Shown: positions 34,804-43,072, counted from the first letter of the stretch. The stretch: DNA of 64,000 nucleotides from Lysobacterales bacterium 15-68-25 (GCA_002279065.1 NCKB01000003.1:124001-188000), one strand, 5' to 3'. Program-made: numbers and translations. Notes: generated from the sequence alone by a model not told the origin.

Positions 34804-35772
34804 TCAGCCGACCGCCGCCTCGATCCGCCTGCGGGTTTCCTCATCGAGGCTGGGCAGCAGGTCCAGCGCGTCCAGGTTGTGCGCCAGCTGCCCGGTCTTG
34901 CTGGCGCCCAGCAGCACGGTGGACACGTGCGGGTTGGCCAGGCACCACACCAGTGCCAGCTGGGCCATCGACACGCCCAGCTCCAGTGCGATCGGCTCGA
35001 TCCGCTGCGCCCGCGCCACACGCCCGCGGCCCTTGTCCAGCAACTCGTCGCGCAGCCACTCGTAGCCCGGCTGATTCAGACGGGCGTCGTCGGGCACGCC
35101 GTCGCGGTACTTGCCGGTCAGCAGACCCGAGGCCAGCGGCGACCAGATCGTGGTGCCCATGCCGTGTCTCTCGTACAGCGGCGCGTACTCGCGCTCGACG
35201 CGCTCGCGATGCAGCAGGTTGTACTGAGGCTGCTCGACCACCGGTGCCGCCATATGCTGGGCATGGGCGATGCGGTGCGCCTGTTCGATCGCCTCGGCCG
35301 GCCACTCGCTGGTCCCCCAGTACAGCACCTTGCCCTGGCGCACCAGCAGGTCCATCGCCGCCACGGTCTCGTCGATCGGCGTTTCCGGATCGGGACGGTG
35401 GCAGAAGTACAGGTCCAGATAGTCCACCTTCAGCCGGGCCAACGCCTGGTGGCAGGCTTCGATCACATGCTTGCGCGACAGGCCGCGCTGGGTCGGCTTC
35501 GGATCCGTCGTCGCACCGAAGTACACCTTGCTCGACACGCAGTAGCTGTCGCGCGGGAAACGCAGGTCGGCCAGCACGTCGCCCATCAGCTCCTCGGCGC
35601 CACCGGCGTTGTAGGTCTCGGCGTTGTCGAAGAAGTTCACTCCGCGGTCGTAGGCCAGCGCCAGCAGCTCGCGCGCCTCGGATCGACCGACCTGGCGGCC
35701 GAAGGTCACCCAGGCACCGAACGAGAAGGCAGACAATTTCAGGCCGGTGCGGCCCATGCGGCGATAATGCAT
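34804..35772 (-). CDS. Aldo/keto reductase, Kv-beta/YghZ-like
   Basis: A 322-residue NADPH-dependent aldo/keto reductase. The catalytic tetrad is complete: D49 (FFDNAETY), Y54, K82 and H125. The nucleotide-binding end SMAQLALVWCLANPHVSTVLLGASKTGQL (about 270-298) is typical of the voltage-gated potassium-channel beta-subunit-like branch (AKR6/AKR14). That branch detoxifies aldehydes such as methylglyoxal. The start has GGGAGA at six bases. It is convergent with yggT and upstream-adjacent to nothing on its strand within 50 bp except the pgpA stop. Confidence 0.93.
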   Translation of the reverse strand: MHYRRMGRTGLKLSAFSFGAWVTFGRQVGRSEARELLALAYDRGVNFFDNAETYNAGGAEELMGDVLADLRFPRDSYCVSSKVYFGATTDPKPTQRGLSRKHVIEACHQALARLKVDYLDLYFCHRPDPETPIDETVAAMDLLVRQGKVLYWGTSEWPAEAIEQAHRIAHAQHMAAPVVEQPQYNLLHRERVEREYAPLYERHGMGTTIWSPLASGLLTGKYRDGVPDDARLNQPGYEWLRDELLDKGRGRVARAQRIEPIALELGVSMAQLALVWCLANPHVSTVLLGASKTGQLAHNLDALDLLPSLDEETRRRIEAAVG

Positions 35773-35822
35773 GTCAGGTCTCCCGTGATCAGGTCAGCTG
35801 GCGAAGGATGCCATCGACAACG

Positions 35823-36347
35823 TCAACGCCAGGGCAGCGGCACGCCAATCGTCCGTGCCAGCAGGCCCAGGGCCACGGCGGCAAAGATGCCGGCGACCAC
35901 GTCGTCCACCATCACGCCCAGACCACCCTTCAGGCGGCGGTCCAGCCAGGCGATCGGCCAGGGCTTGCCCACGTCGAACAGTCGGAACAGCACGAAACCC
36001 GCAAGCACCGTCCACCACGGCGCCAGCACCGCCGGCACCAGCGCGATCCACTGGCCGACGAACTCGTCGATCACCAGCGCGCGATGGTCGTCGACGCCGA
36101 GCTGGCGCCCGGCCACCTGACAGGCCCAGATACCGATCACGAACACGATGGCGACCACCAGCGCATAGGTAGGTAACGGCAGATGCCGCATCCACAGCCA
36201 TGGCAGGATCGCCACCAGCGAACCGGCCGTGCCCTGCGCCTTCGGCACCAGCCCGGAGCCGAAGCCACAGGCGATCCAGCCGGCCGGCGAGGTGATGAGC
36301 TGGCGGCGCTGGACGGGCGTGAGGGTCTTGCGATCGGCGGCAATCAT
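35823..36347 (-). CDS. pgpA: Phosphatidylglycerophosphatase A PgpA
   Basis: A 174-residue membrane phosphatase that removes phosphate from phosphatidylglycerol phosphate. The family signature is visible as SPAGWIACGFGSGLVPKAQGTAGSL (about 20-44, in parts), DDHRALVIDEFVGQWIAL (about 86-103) and RLFDVGKPWPIAWLDRRLKGGLGVMVDDVVAG (about 123-154, in parts). Four membrane helices are seen. The ATG overlaps the thiL stop (ATGA), so the long upstream extension in the same frame is not real. It is the last gene of the riboflavin-thiamine operon. Confidence 0.96.
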   Translation of the reverse strand: MIAADRKTLTPVQRRQLITSPAGWIACGFGSGLVPKAQGTAGSLVAILPWLWMRHLPLPTYALVVAIVFVIGIWACQVAGRQLGVDDHRALVIDEFVGQWIALVPAVLAPWWTVLAGFVLFRLFDVGKPWPIAWLDRRLKGGLGVMVDDVVAGIFAAVALGLLARTIGVPLPWR

Positions 36348-37336
36348 GGGCGGGCGGTCTCGTCCGGAAAATGATCCCAGCCGCTGCGGACCGGCGTCAG
36401 CCACTGGCCGTCGGCATCGCGCACGCGCACGCCGTCGCCCGCGACGATCCGGCCGATGCGGGTCGCCCCGCAGCCGAGCCGTGCCAGGTCGGCCTGCACC
36501 TCGCCGGCGCGCGCGGGCGGCACAGTGAAGCAGAGCTCGTAGTCGTCGCCACCGGACAGGGCGTAATCGCGCGCCGCCGCCTCGTCGCAACAGCCGAGCA
36601 GCGCGGAGGACAGCGGCAGCATCGGTGCAACGAGTTCGGCACCCACGCCGCTGGCCATACAGACGTGGCCCAGATCGGCGAGCAGGCCATCGGAGACGTC
36701 GATGCAGGCACTGGCCCGCCCACGCAAGGCAAGGCCGGCCGCCACCCGCGGCTCGGGCCGGTTGAGCCGGGCGCGCAGCGCGACGCGGCGCTTTTCTTCG
36801 TCCGGATCGGGGGACGGCGCCAGCCGCTGCAATCCAGCCGCGGCATCGCCCAGCGTACCGGTGACAAACACCAGGTCGCCCACGCGCGCGCCATCGCGAC
36901 GCAGCGCCTGTCCCGGCGGCACGAAACCATGCACCGCCACCGACAACACGAAGGGCCCGCGCGTGGTGTCGCCGCCGACCAGGGCCACGCCATGCGAGCG
37001 CGCCAGCTGTGCGAAACCGTCGGCGAGCCCGTCGACCAGCGCCTGCTGTGCTTCGGCCGGTTGCACCGGCAGGGTCAGCGCCAGCAATGCCCAGGCCGGC
37101 GTGGCGCCCATCGCGGCCAGATCGGACAGGTTCACCGCCAGCGCCTTCCAGCCGATGTCGGCCGCTGCCGTGCCGCGCGGAAAATGCACGCCTTCGACCA
37201 GGGTGTCGATCGCCACCGCCAGCTCCTGACCGGCCGGCACGGCCAGCAGGGCAGCGTCATCGCCGATGCCCAGCCGCACGTCGTCGCGCGCCTGCGCGGT
37301 CAGCGCCTGCAGGCGGTCGATCAGGCGGAATTCCAT
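36344..37336 (-). CDS. thiL: Thiamine-monophosphate kinase ThiL
   Basis: A 330-residue ATP-dependent kinase making thiamine diphosphate. Motifs are IGDDAALL (about 23-30), DTLVEGVHFPRG (about 44-55), KALAVNLSDLAAMGATP (about 64-80), VALVGGDTTRGP (about 115-126) and DVSDGLLADLGH (about 213-224). The gene starts at ATG 37336, the last base of its neighbour's stop, and overlaps pgpA by four. The chain nusB-GNAT-thiL-pgpA is therefore tightly coupled. Confidence 0.97.
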   Translation of the reverse strand: MEFRLIDRLQALTAQARDDVRLGIGDDAALLAVPAGQELAVAIDTLVEGVHFPRGTAAADIGWKALAVNLSDLAAMGATPAWALLALTLPVQPAEAQQALVDGLADGFAQLARSHGVALVGGDTTRGPFVLSVAVHGFVPPGQALRRDGARVGDLVFVTGTLGDAAAGLQRLAPSPDPDEEKRRVALRARLNRPEPRVAAGLALRGRASACIDVSDGLLADLGHVCMASGVGAELVAPMLPLSSALLGCCDEAAARDYALSGGDDYELCFTVPPARAGEVQADLARLGCGATRIGRIVAGDGVRVRDADGQWLTPVRSGWDHFPDETARP

Positions 37337-37905
37337 CAGCGTGCGCCCGTGGCCGGCACGTCGCGCGCGTACACGCCGATCGGCGCGTCGTTGAACATCG
37401 TGTCGTACCAGTGCCGGAAGCCGCCCTTTTCCGCCACACGGATCGAGGCGGGGTTGTCCGGCGAAATGATGCAGACATCGCGGTGCGCGCCGAAGTGCAC
37501 ATCGCCCCAGGCGGTGATCGCCGCCAGCGCCTCGCTGGCGTAACCGCGGCCATGGAAGGCCGGCGCCACTGCCCAGCCGAGCTCGGGCATGCCGTCGAGC
37601 GCCGGCTCGATCTCGCGCTGGAAGTCGGCATAGCCGATATCCCCGGCGAACAAGCCGGTCGCCTTGTCCTCGATCGCCCAGTAACCGTAGCCGAGCATCG
37701 GCCACATGCCGCCGTAGCGCAGCAGCCGGAACCACACGTCCTGCCGGGTCGCCGGCTTGCCGCCGATGCAGCGGTAGACGACCGGATCGGACCAGATCGC
37801 GTGCAGTGCCTCCAGGTCGTCGACCCGGTGCTGGCGCAGGCGCAGGCGCGCGGTCTCGAGCAGCGGCGCCGACGGAGCCGAGCCGAGCACGAGCACGCCA
37901 CGCAT
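37336..37905 (-). CDS. GNAT family N-acetyltransferase
   Basis: A 189-residue acetyltransferase of the RimJ/RimL-like branch. It opens with LLETARLRLRQHRVDDLEAL (about 15-34) and has the acetyl-CoA loop WAVAPAFHGRGYASEAL (about 111-127). The end reads NPASIRVAEKGGFRHW (about 149-164). Its ATG overlaps the nusB stop (TGATG). The target (a ribosomal protein, small molecule or antibiotic) cannot be told. It is an extra gene inside the conserved nusB-thiL pair. Confidence 0.92.
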   Translation of the reverse strand: MRGVLVLGSAPSAPLLETARLRLRQHRVDDLEALHAIWSDPVVYRCIGGKPATRQDVWFRLLRYGGMWPMLGYGYWAIEDKATGLFAGDIGYADFQREIEPALDGMPELGWAVAPAFHGRGYASEALAAITAWGDVHFGAHRDVCIISPDNPASIRVAEKGGFRHWYDTMFNDAPIGVYARDVPATGAR

Positions 37906-38351
37906 CAGCCGCGCTTCTCCACCGCGCGCAGCTGCGCGGCCAGCTTGTCCAGCACGCCGTTGACATAGCTGTGGCCGTGGTCGGCGCCGAAGCGCTTGGT
38001 GACCTCGATCGCCTCGTTGATCACCACGCGGTAAGGCACGTCCGGGCGATGGGCCAGCTCGTAGGCGGCCAGGCGCAGTGCGGCGCGCTCGATCGGATCG
38101 ACCTGCGCCACCTCGCGATCCAGGTGCGGGCGCAGGCTGGCGTCGAGCTGCTCGACGTTGGCCTCCACGCCGTGCAGCAGATCCTCGAAGTACTCGAGGT
38201 CGGCCACTTCCATGTCCTGCTCGTGGCGGAACTGCTCGATCACCGCGTTCATGTGGCTGCCGGAGAGCTGCCACGCATACAGCGCCTGCAGCGCGCGGCG
38301 GCGGGCCCGCGAGCGTGCGTTGGCGTCGATGCCCGAACCCTGCGCGGCCAT
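37905..38351 (-). CDS. nusB: Transcription antitermination factor NusB
   Basis: A 148-residue RNA-binding helical protein that joins NusE at boxA in rRNA antitermination. Landmarks are RARRRALQALYAWQLSG (about 12-28), DPIERAALRLAAYELAHRPDVPYRVVINEAIEVTKRFG (about 82-119, in parts) and YVNGVLDKL near 126-134. The ATG at 38351 overlaps the ribH stop by one base; the longer frame upstream is a shadow of ribH. Confidence 0.96.
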   Translation of the reverse strand: MAAQGSGIDANARSRARRRALQALYAWQLSGSHMNAVIEQFRHEQDMEVADLEYFEDLLHGVEANVEQLDASLRPHLDREVAQVDPIERAALRLAAYELAHRPDVPYRVVINEAIEVTKRFGADHGHSYVNGVLDKLAAQLRAVEKRG

Positions 38352-38812
38352 CACAGCTGCCCGTACAGGTTGACCATCTCCAGCGCGGCCAGCGCCGCGT
38401 CGGCGCCCTTGTTGCCCGCCTTGGTGCCGGAGCGCTCGATGGCCTGCTCGATGGAGTCGGTGGTCAACACGCCGAAGGCGACCGGCACGCCGGTATCCAT
38501 GCCCGCCTTGGCCAGGCCCTTGGCGCACTCGCCGGCGACATAGTCGAAGTGCGGGGTGGCCCCACGGATCACCGCGCCCAGCGCGATCACCGCAGCGTAC
38601 CTGCCGGAGGCGGCAGCCTTCTGCGCAGCGAACGGGATTTCCCAGGCGCCCGGCACGCGGATCAGCTCGATGTCGTCGTCCTTCACGCCATGGCGCACCA
38701 GCGCGTCACGCGCGCCGGCCACCAGCGGCTCCACCACGAAGCCGTTGAAGCGGCCCGCGACGATGGCGAAGCGGCCCTTGGGCGTGGCGAAGTTGCCTTC
38801 GATGGTTTTCAT
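38351..38812 (-). CDS. ribH: 6,7-dimethyl-8-ribityllumazine synthase RibH
   Basis: A 153-residue lumazine synthase, the penultimate riboflavin enzyme. Motifs are [21 protein letters not shown] (about 22-42), [15 protein letters not shown] (about 53-67), [24 protein letters not shown] (about 78-101; catalytic histidine about 90) and [16 protein letters not shown] at the C-terminus. It lies downstream of ldcA by 82 bp, within the FMN-riboswitch-led row. Confidence 0.97.
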   Translation of the reverse strand: MKTIEGNFATPKGRFAIVAGRFNGFVVEPLVAGARDALVRHGVKDDDIELIRVPGAWEIPFAAQKAAASGRYAAVIALGAVIRGATPHFDYVAGECAKGLAKAGMDTGVPVAFGVLTTDSIEQAIERSGTKAGNKGADAALAALEMVNLYGQL

Positions 38813-38894
38813 GCAGTCGTCCTCGGTGGGCGCGCGGCCCGGGGCAGACCGCGCATTTTACGGGTTTGCGGCGCCCCCCGCTCGCGGCGGGCGG

Positions 38895-39806
38895 CTAGCC
38901 GTGATGGGGATAGCCGGAGAAGGCCAGCCGGGCAGCCGGGCCGTCGACACGCAGGCGGGCCGGCGTACCGAACGGCAGGGTCAGCTGGCCGGTACCGTGG
39001 CCGTGCGGCAGGCCGTCGATCACCGGGATGCCGGCCACGGCACGCAATTGCGCGAACGCCGCGTCCAGGGTGTAACCGTTGTCGCGGGGACCGGGCCGGC
39101 AATCGCTGAATCGCCCGAGCACGAGCGCGCGCTGGCGACCGAGGACACCGGACAGGTGCAGTTGGCAGAGCAGCCGCTCGATGCGGAACGGCGGCTCGCC
39201 GACGTCCTCGACGAACAGGATGCCGTCGTCGACCCGCGGGAAATACGGCGTGCCGAGCAGGCTGCAAAGCACGGCGAGGTTACCGCCCCACAGCGTACCC
39301 TCGACGTCCAGCCGGGCATCGCCGTTGCAGGCCCAGTCGACCTCGGCGGACGGCGCGGACAGCACCTGGCGGAACTGCGCCAGCGTCACGGCATCCTCCG
39401 GCTCCGCGCCCAGGTCGGCGAGCAGGGGGCCGGAAAACGTGACCAGGCTGCCGTGCGCGTGCAACGCCAGCTGCAGCGCGGTGAAGTCGCTGTGGCCGAC
39501 CAGCGCCAGCGTGCTGCCGGCCAGCCGCTCGCGCAGTGCGTCGTAATGCAGGTGCTCCAGCAGTCGCGCCGCGCCGTAGCCGCCACGGGTGACCAGGGCG
39601 ATGTCCGGCAGGGTGTCGGCGCTGGCCAGCGCGTTGAGATCGGCCGCGCGCTCGGCATCGGTGCCGGCGAAACGCAGCATCGACCGCCCCAGCACCGCCT
39701 CGTTCTCCACCGCGTAGCCGGCCGCGCGCAGGCGCGCCACGCCGCGGGTCATCGCGGCGGGGTCGGCGGCGTAGCCGGAGGGGGCGATCAGGCGGATGCG
39801 GGGCAT
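38895..39806 (-). CDS. ldcA: LD-carboxypeptidase (muramoyltetrapeptide carboxypeptidase) LdcA
   Basis: A 303-residue S66-family serine peptidase that trims D-Ala from murein tetrapeptides during recycling. The nucleophile elbow is ALVGHSDFTALQLALHA (serine about residue 107). The acidic and basic partners sit in WGGNLAVLCSLLGTPYFP (about 176-193) and GHGTGQLTLPFGTPARL near the end (His about 276). It stands between ribBX and ribH, where most relatives have ribH directly after ribBA. The insertion is noteworthy. The 170-bp upstream gap carries short repeats. Confidence 0.95.
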   Translation of the reverse strand: MPRIRLIAPSGYAADPAAMTRGVARLRAAGYAVENEAVLGRSMLRFAGTDAERAADLNALASADTLPDIALVTRGGYGAARLLEHLHYDALRERLAGSTLALVGHSDFTALQLALHAHGSLVTFSGPLLADLGAEPEDAVTLAQFRQVLSAPSAEVDWACNGDARLDVEGTLWGGNLAVLCSLLGTPYFPRVDDGILFVEDVGEPPFRIERLLCQLHLSGVLGRQRALVLGRFSDCRPGPRDNGYTLDAAFAQLRAVAGIPVIDGLPHGHGTGQLTLPFGTPARLRVDGPAARLAFSGYPHHG

Positions 39807-39831
39807 GGCTTCAGGGCCAGGAGTGAGGGAA

Positions 39832-39980
39832 GAGGAGTGAGGAGTGAGGAGTGAGAGTGGAGCATGTGCATGCGGAGTGTCACGGAGAGGGCCGGCAGCG
39901 GTCTACAGCGCGATGGGTTGCCCGTCTGCGGTGACCGCCTTCTCTCGCTTCTCACTCCTCTCCACTCACTTCTCGCTCAC
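39832..39980. repeat. GAGGAGT tandem repeat with inverted partner
   Basis: Three perfect copies of the seven-base unit GAGGAGT at 39832-39852 are followed by a degenerate fourth. A pyrimidine-rich counterpart at 39940-39980 (CTTCTCACTCCTCTCCACTC) is the approximate inverse. The two could pair across about 85 bases. The element lies between ldcA and ribBX. I see no gene in it. Confidence 0.6.
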
Positions 39981-41068
39981 ACGTACTCGACCACTTCCAG
40001 CCCGAACCCACCCAGGCCGACCAGCTTGCGCGGCGTGCCGATCACCCGCAGCTGGTGCACGCCGAGGTCAGTCATGATCTGCGCGCCCAGGCCGAGCTGG
40101 CGCCACTGGTTGTGCTGCGCGTCCTCCGCGCTGATCGTCGCCGGCTGGCCCTTGAGCCGCGCCAGCAGCGCCTCGGGGGTGTCCTCGCCGGACAGCACCA
40201 GCAGCACGCCGCGGCCCTCGTCGGCGATCCGGCGCAGCGCGGCGGTGACGGTGAGGCCGAGGTCGTCGCGGGTCAGGTGCAGTACGTCGGACAAGGTGTT
40301 GCGCATGTGCACGCGGGCGAGCACCGGGGCACCGTCATCCACCGTGCCGCGCACCAGGGCGAAGTGCAGGCCGCGGCGGATCGCGTCGCGGTAGGCGATG
40401 AGGCGGAACGGACCGAACTCGGTCTGCACGTCCTCTTCGTGCACGCGCTCGACGGTCTTCTCGGTCTCCAGCCGGTAGCGGATCAGGTCGGCGATGGTGC
40501 CGATCTTCAGGCCGTGCTTCTGCGCGAAGACCTCCAGCTCGGGGCGGCGCGCCATCGAGCCGTCCTCGTGCAGGATCTCGATCAGCACCGAGGCCGGTTC
40601 CAGCCCAGCCAGCGCGGCCAGGTCGCAGCCCGCCTCGGTATGGCCCGCGCGGGTCAGCACGCCACCCGGCTGCGCGGTGAGCGGGAACACGTGGCCCGGC
40701 TGGGACAGGTCCTGCGGCTTCGCGTCGGACTTCACTGCCACCTGGATGGTGCGCGCGCGGTCGTGCGCCGAGATGCCGGTGGTGACGCCCTCGGCCGCCT
40801 CGATCGAGACGGTGAAGTTGGTGTGGTACGGCGAGGTGTTGTCGCTGACCATGGGCTTGAGGCCGAGCTGGCGCGTGCGCTGCTCGGTGAGCGTGAGGCA
40901 CAGCAGGCCGCGCGCCTCGCGCACCATGAAGTTCACGTCTTCCGGCCGCACCATCTGCGCGGCCATGACGATGTCGCCCTCGTTCTCGCGGTCCTCGTCG
41001 TCGAGGATCACGACCATGCGGCCGGCGCGGATGTCTTCGAGGATCTCGGGGATGGTGTTGAAGCTCAT
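39977..41068 (-). CDS. ribBX: RibBX: DHBP synthase fused to an inactive GTP cyclohydrolase II-like domain
   Basis: A 363-residue hybrid. The N-terminal domain (1-200) is a complete 3,4-dihydroxy-2-butanone-4-phosphate synthase: DDEDRENEGDI (about 23-33), TGISAHDRARTI (about 97-108) and RAGHTEA (about 140-146). The C-terminal domain resembles GTP cyclohydrolase II, but the three zinc cysteines of E. coli RibA correspond here to N257, D268 and L270. The GTP-contacting core after 295 is also rewritten. This matches the ribBX variant described in Proteobacteria, where only DHBP synthase activity remains. A true RibA must be encoded elsewhere. It is in the FMN-riboswitch operon. Confidence 0.94.
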   Translation of the reverse strand: MSFNTIPEILEDIRAGRMVVILDDEDRENEGDIVMAAQMVRPEDVNFMVREARGLLCLTLTEQRTRQLGLKPMVSDNTSPYHTNFTVSIEAAEGVTTGISAHDRARTIQVAVKSDAKPQDLSQPGHVFPLTAQPGGVLTRAGHTEAGCDLAALAGLEPASVLIEILHEDGSMARRPELEVFAQKHGLKIGTIADLIRYRLETEKTVERVHEEDVQTEFGPFRLIAYRDAIRRGLHFALVRGTVDDGAPVLARVHMRNTLSDVLHLTRDDLGLTVTAALRRIADEGRGVLLVLSGEDTPEALLARLKGQPATISAEDAQHNQWRQLGLGAQIMTDLGVHQLRVIGTPRKLVGLGGFGLEVVEYV

Positions 41069-41094
41069 GGGGTATCCGGAATGCTGGGGAAATG

Positions 41095-41190
41095 CGTCAT
41101 TCCAGCGAAAGCTGGAATCCAGCGACGGTGTTTTTGCAGGTCATTTGAAAGCAAAAGGCACTGGATTCCGGCTTTCGCCGGAATGACGGG
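41095..41190. repeat. Inverted-repeat (MITE/REP-like) element between ribE and ribBX
   Basis: Two 29-30-base arms, 41095-41123 and 41161-41190, are near-perfect inverses. Each contains the motif GTCATTCC-GCGAAAGC-GGAATCCAG, itself a small palindrome. They enclose about 37 bases. The same arms are widespread intergenic repeats in many proteobacteria and often give misleading PAFAGMT-like peptides when translated. It is a non-coding element. In the ribE-ribBX transcript it would form a long hairpin. Confidence 0.88.
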
Positions 41191-41198
41191 ATGGGAGT

Positions 41199-41840
41199 TC
41201 AGGCGAAGCCGTGTTGCTTGAGGAAATCGACGTCGATGCCGGATGCCTGCCCGCCACCGATCAGTCGCTCGACGTAGCGCGCAATCACGTCCACCTCGAT
41301 GTTCACCGCGTCACCGACGCGGCGCGCGTGGAAGGCGGTGTGCTCGACTGTATGCGGGATCAGGTTCACGCCGAAACGCGTGCCGTCGACCTCGTTCACG
41401 GTCAGGCTGGTGCCGTCGATGCACACCGAGCCCTTGGCGGCGATGTAGCGCGCCAGCGCCGGCGGCACCTCGAAGGTCCAGCGCTGCGAGCGGCCGTCCG
41501 GGGCGATGGCCACCACCTTGCCGACGCCATCGACGTGACCGGAGACCAGGTGGCCGCCGAGACGGTCGGCCAGCCGCAGCGCCTTCTCAAGGTTCACCGG
41601 ATCGCCGGCCTTGTGCCGGCCAAGCGTGGTCAGCGACAGCGTCTCGTTGGACACGTCCGCGCTGAAGCCGCGCGCTTCCAGCGTCACCGCGGTGAGGCAC
41701 ACGCCGGAGACGGCGATCGAGTCGCCCAGCTGCACGTCGGCGAGGTCGAGGTCGGCGGTATCCACGTGCAGTCGCACGTCGCCGCCACGGGGCTCCAGCC
41801 GCACGATGCGGCCCACGCTCTGGATGATTCCGGTAAACAT
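41199..41840 (-). CDS. ribE: Riboflavin synthase alpha chain RibE
   Basis: A 213-residue enzyme that dismutates two lumazines to riboflavin. It has the expected internal duplication of two barrel halves. The first starts MFTGIIQSVGRIVRLEPRGG with GDSIAVSGVCLTAV near 38-51. The second has GHLVSGHVDGVGKVV near 95-109 and GSVCIDGTSLTVNEV near 136-150. The start has GGAG nine bases upstream. It is the first gene after the FMN riboswitch. Confidence 0.97.
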   Translation of the reverse strand: MFTGIIQSVGRIVRLEPRGGDVRLHVDTADLDLADVQLGDSIAVSGVCLTAVTLEARGFSADVSNETLSLTTLGRHKAGDPVNLEKALRLADRLGGHLVSGHVDGVGKVVAIAPDGRSQRWTFEVPPALARYIAAKGSVCIDGTSLTVNEVDGTRFGVNLIPHTVEHTAFHARRVGDAVNIEVDVIARYVERLIGGGQASGIDVDFLKQHGFA

Positions 41841-41917
41841 GAAACGTTCTCCTCAGGCACAAGCGAGAACGCCCCAAGGCATGAGGCAGGCGCGTCGCCC
41901 ACGGGAGGCGCCGCACT

Positions 41918-42062
41918 GGCCGTCTTCTTTCATCCGGACTGTGACCGTCGGCTCCGGACTTGGACCGGATCTGCTGACCTCGCGACGGGCGTCGCGAGCG
42001 CTCGCGGGCTCGTGCCCGAAGGCACCTACCGCCGGTGGGGAGTTTCGCCCCGCCCTGAAGAC
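41918..42062 (-). promoter_or_regulatory. FMN riboswitch (RFN element)
   Basis: Read on the minus strand, the conserved RFN blocks appear in order: AGGGCGGGGCGAAA, CTCCCCACCGGCGGTA, a variable arm with GAGCCCGCGAGCG, GTCAGCAGATCCGGT, CCGGAGCCGACGGT and ACAGTCCGGATGAAAGAAGA. All five helices of the aptamer can be drawn. It lies 78 bp upstream of ribE. The connecting leader contains further GC-rich stems before the ribE Shine-Dalgarno. FMN binding should therefore lower expression of ribE and the genes behind it, by sequestering the ribosome site or by early termination. Confidence 0.96.
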
Positions 42063-42160
42063 GTCGCTGAATTGTCTTGCCGGCGAACCGGCCCGCGGAT
42101 TCTAGCACCAAGCCCCGCACCGACCCGCCCGGCGGCGTCCACCGGGGCGAACAGCGCGTC

Positions 42161-43072
42161 TCAGCGGCCGCCCAGCTCGCGGGCCAGGAAATCGATGAGG
42201 GTGCGTACCGCCGGTACGCGGTCGGCGCCGGGCAGCCAGACCAGGTGGATCGGCGACTGGCTCAGTTGCCAGTCCGGGAGCACCTCGACCAGTTCGCCCG
42301 AGGTGATCAGCGGATCGCCCATGTAGTCGCCCTGGACACCGATGCCCACGCCGGCCAGCACGGCATCGCGGATCGCCTTGGAGTCGTTGGTCTGCATGAC
42401 GGGATCGATCCTCACCGAACGCCGCTGGCGCTGCCGGGTGAACTGCCACAGCGTGCCCGTACGCAGGCCGCTGAAGGCCAGGCAGCGGTGGTCCTTCAGG
42501 TCGGCAGGATCGCGCAGCGGCGGCGCATGCTCGAGGTAGGCCGGCGTCGCGCACAGGTAACGGCGCATCGTGCCGACGCGGCGGGCGACCAGTTGCGAAT
42601 CGACGAGCCGGCCGGCCCGCACCGCGAGATCGACCCGGGAGGCCACCAGGTCGGCATAGGCGTCGTCGTAGGTCGCCTCGATGCGCACCGAGGGATGCAC
42701 CACCATGAACCGCGCGAGCAACGCCGCGATGCGATGGATGCCGTAATTGCGCGGCAGGTGGACGCGCAGCCTTCCGTGCAGTTCGCCCTGCTGCGGGTGC
42801 AACTCCTCCGCCAGCTCGCCGAGCACGGCATCCAGCCGCTCGCAATGCACGAGCAGTTGCTCGCCGCGCGCCGTCAGCGCCACGCGCCGCGTGGTGCGCA
42901 GGAACAGCCGCGCGCCCACGGCCGCCTCGAGCGAGGCGATGCGCCGGCTGAGCACCGAGGGCGTGCATCCCACCTCGCGCGCCGCCTGCGAGAAGTTGAG
43001 CAGCCGGGCCGACGCGGCAAAGGCGCGCAGCTCGCGTACGCGGGTCGGCGTCAGCTCGAATGATTCATTCAT
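42161..43072 (-). CDS. LysR family transcriptional regulator
   Basis: A 303-residue LysR-type regulator. The helix-turn-helix is LLNFSQAAREVGCTPSVLSRRIASLEAAVGARLFLRTTRRV (about 24-64, in parts). The effector domain follows from about 90, typical of the CrgA/AaeR-like clade. The ATG at 43072 is chosen because an operator-like palindrome overlaps it and the longer frame runs into the neighbour's promoter. It is divergent from the oxidoreductase gene across 88 bp and probably controls it. Confidence 0.94.
   Translation of the reverse strand: MNESFELTPTRVRELRAFAASARLLNFSQAAREVGCTPSVLSRRIASLEAAVGARLFLRTTRRVALTARGEQLLVHCERLDAVLGELAEELHPQQGELHGRLRVHLPRNYGIHRIAALLARFMVVHPSVRIEATYDDAYADLVASRVDLAVRAGRLVDSQLVARRVGTMRRYLCATPAYLEHAPPLRDPADLKDHRCLAFSGLRTGTLWQFTRQRQRRSVRIDPVMQTNDSKAIRDAVLAGVGIGVQGDYMGDPLITSGELVEVLPDWQLSQSPIHLVWLPGADRVPAVRTLIDFLARELGGR

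Noticed and set aside
39832-39852. Tandem GAGGAGT as a phase-variation tract
   Set aside because: It lies outside a coding frame and only three units are present. There is no sign that it shifts a reading frame.
41095-41190. Possible CRISPR or coding tail with a PAFAGMT-like peptide
   Set aside because: Only two arms, in inverted not direct orientation, without spacers. This is a known type of intergenic inverted repeat.
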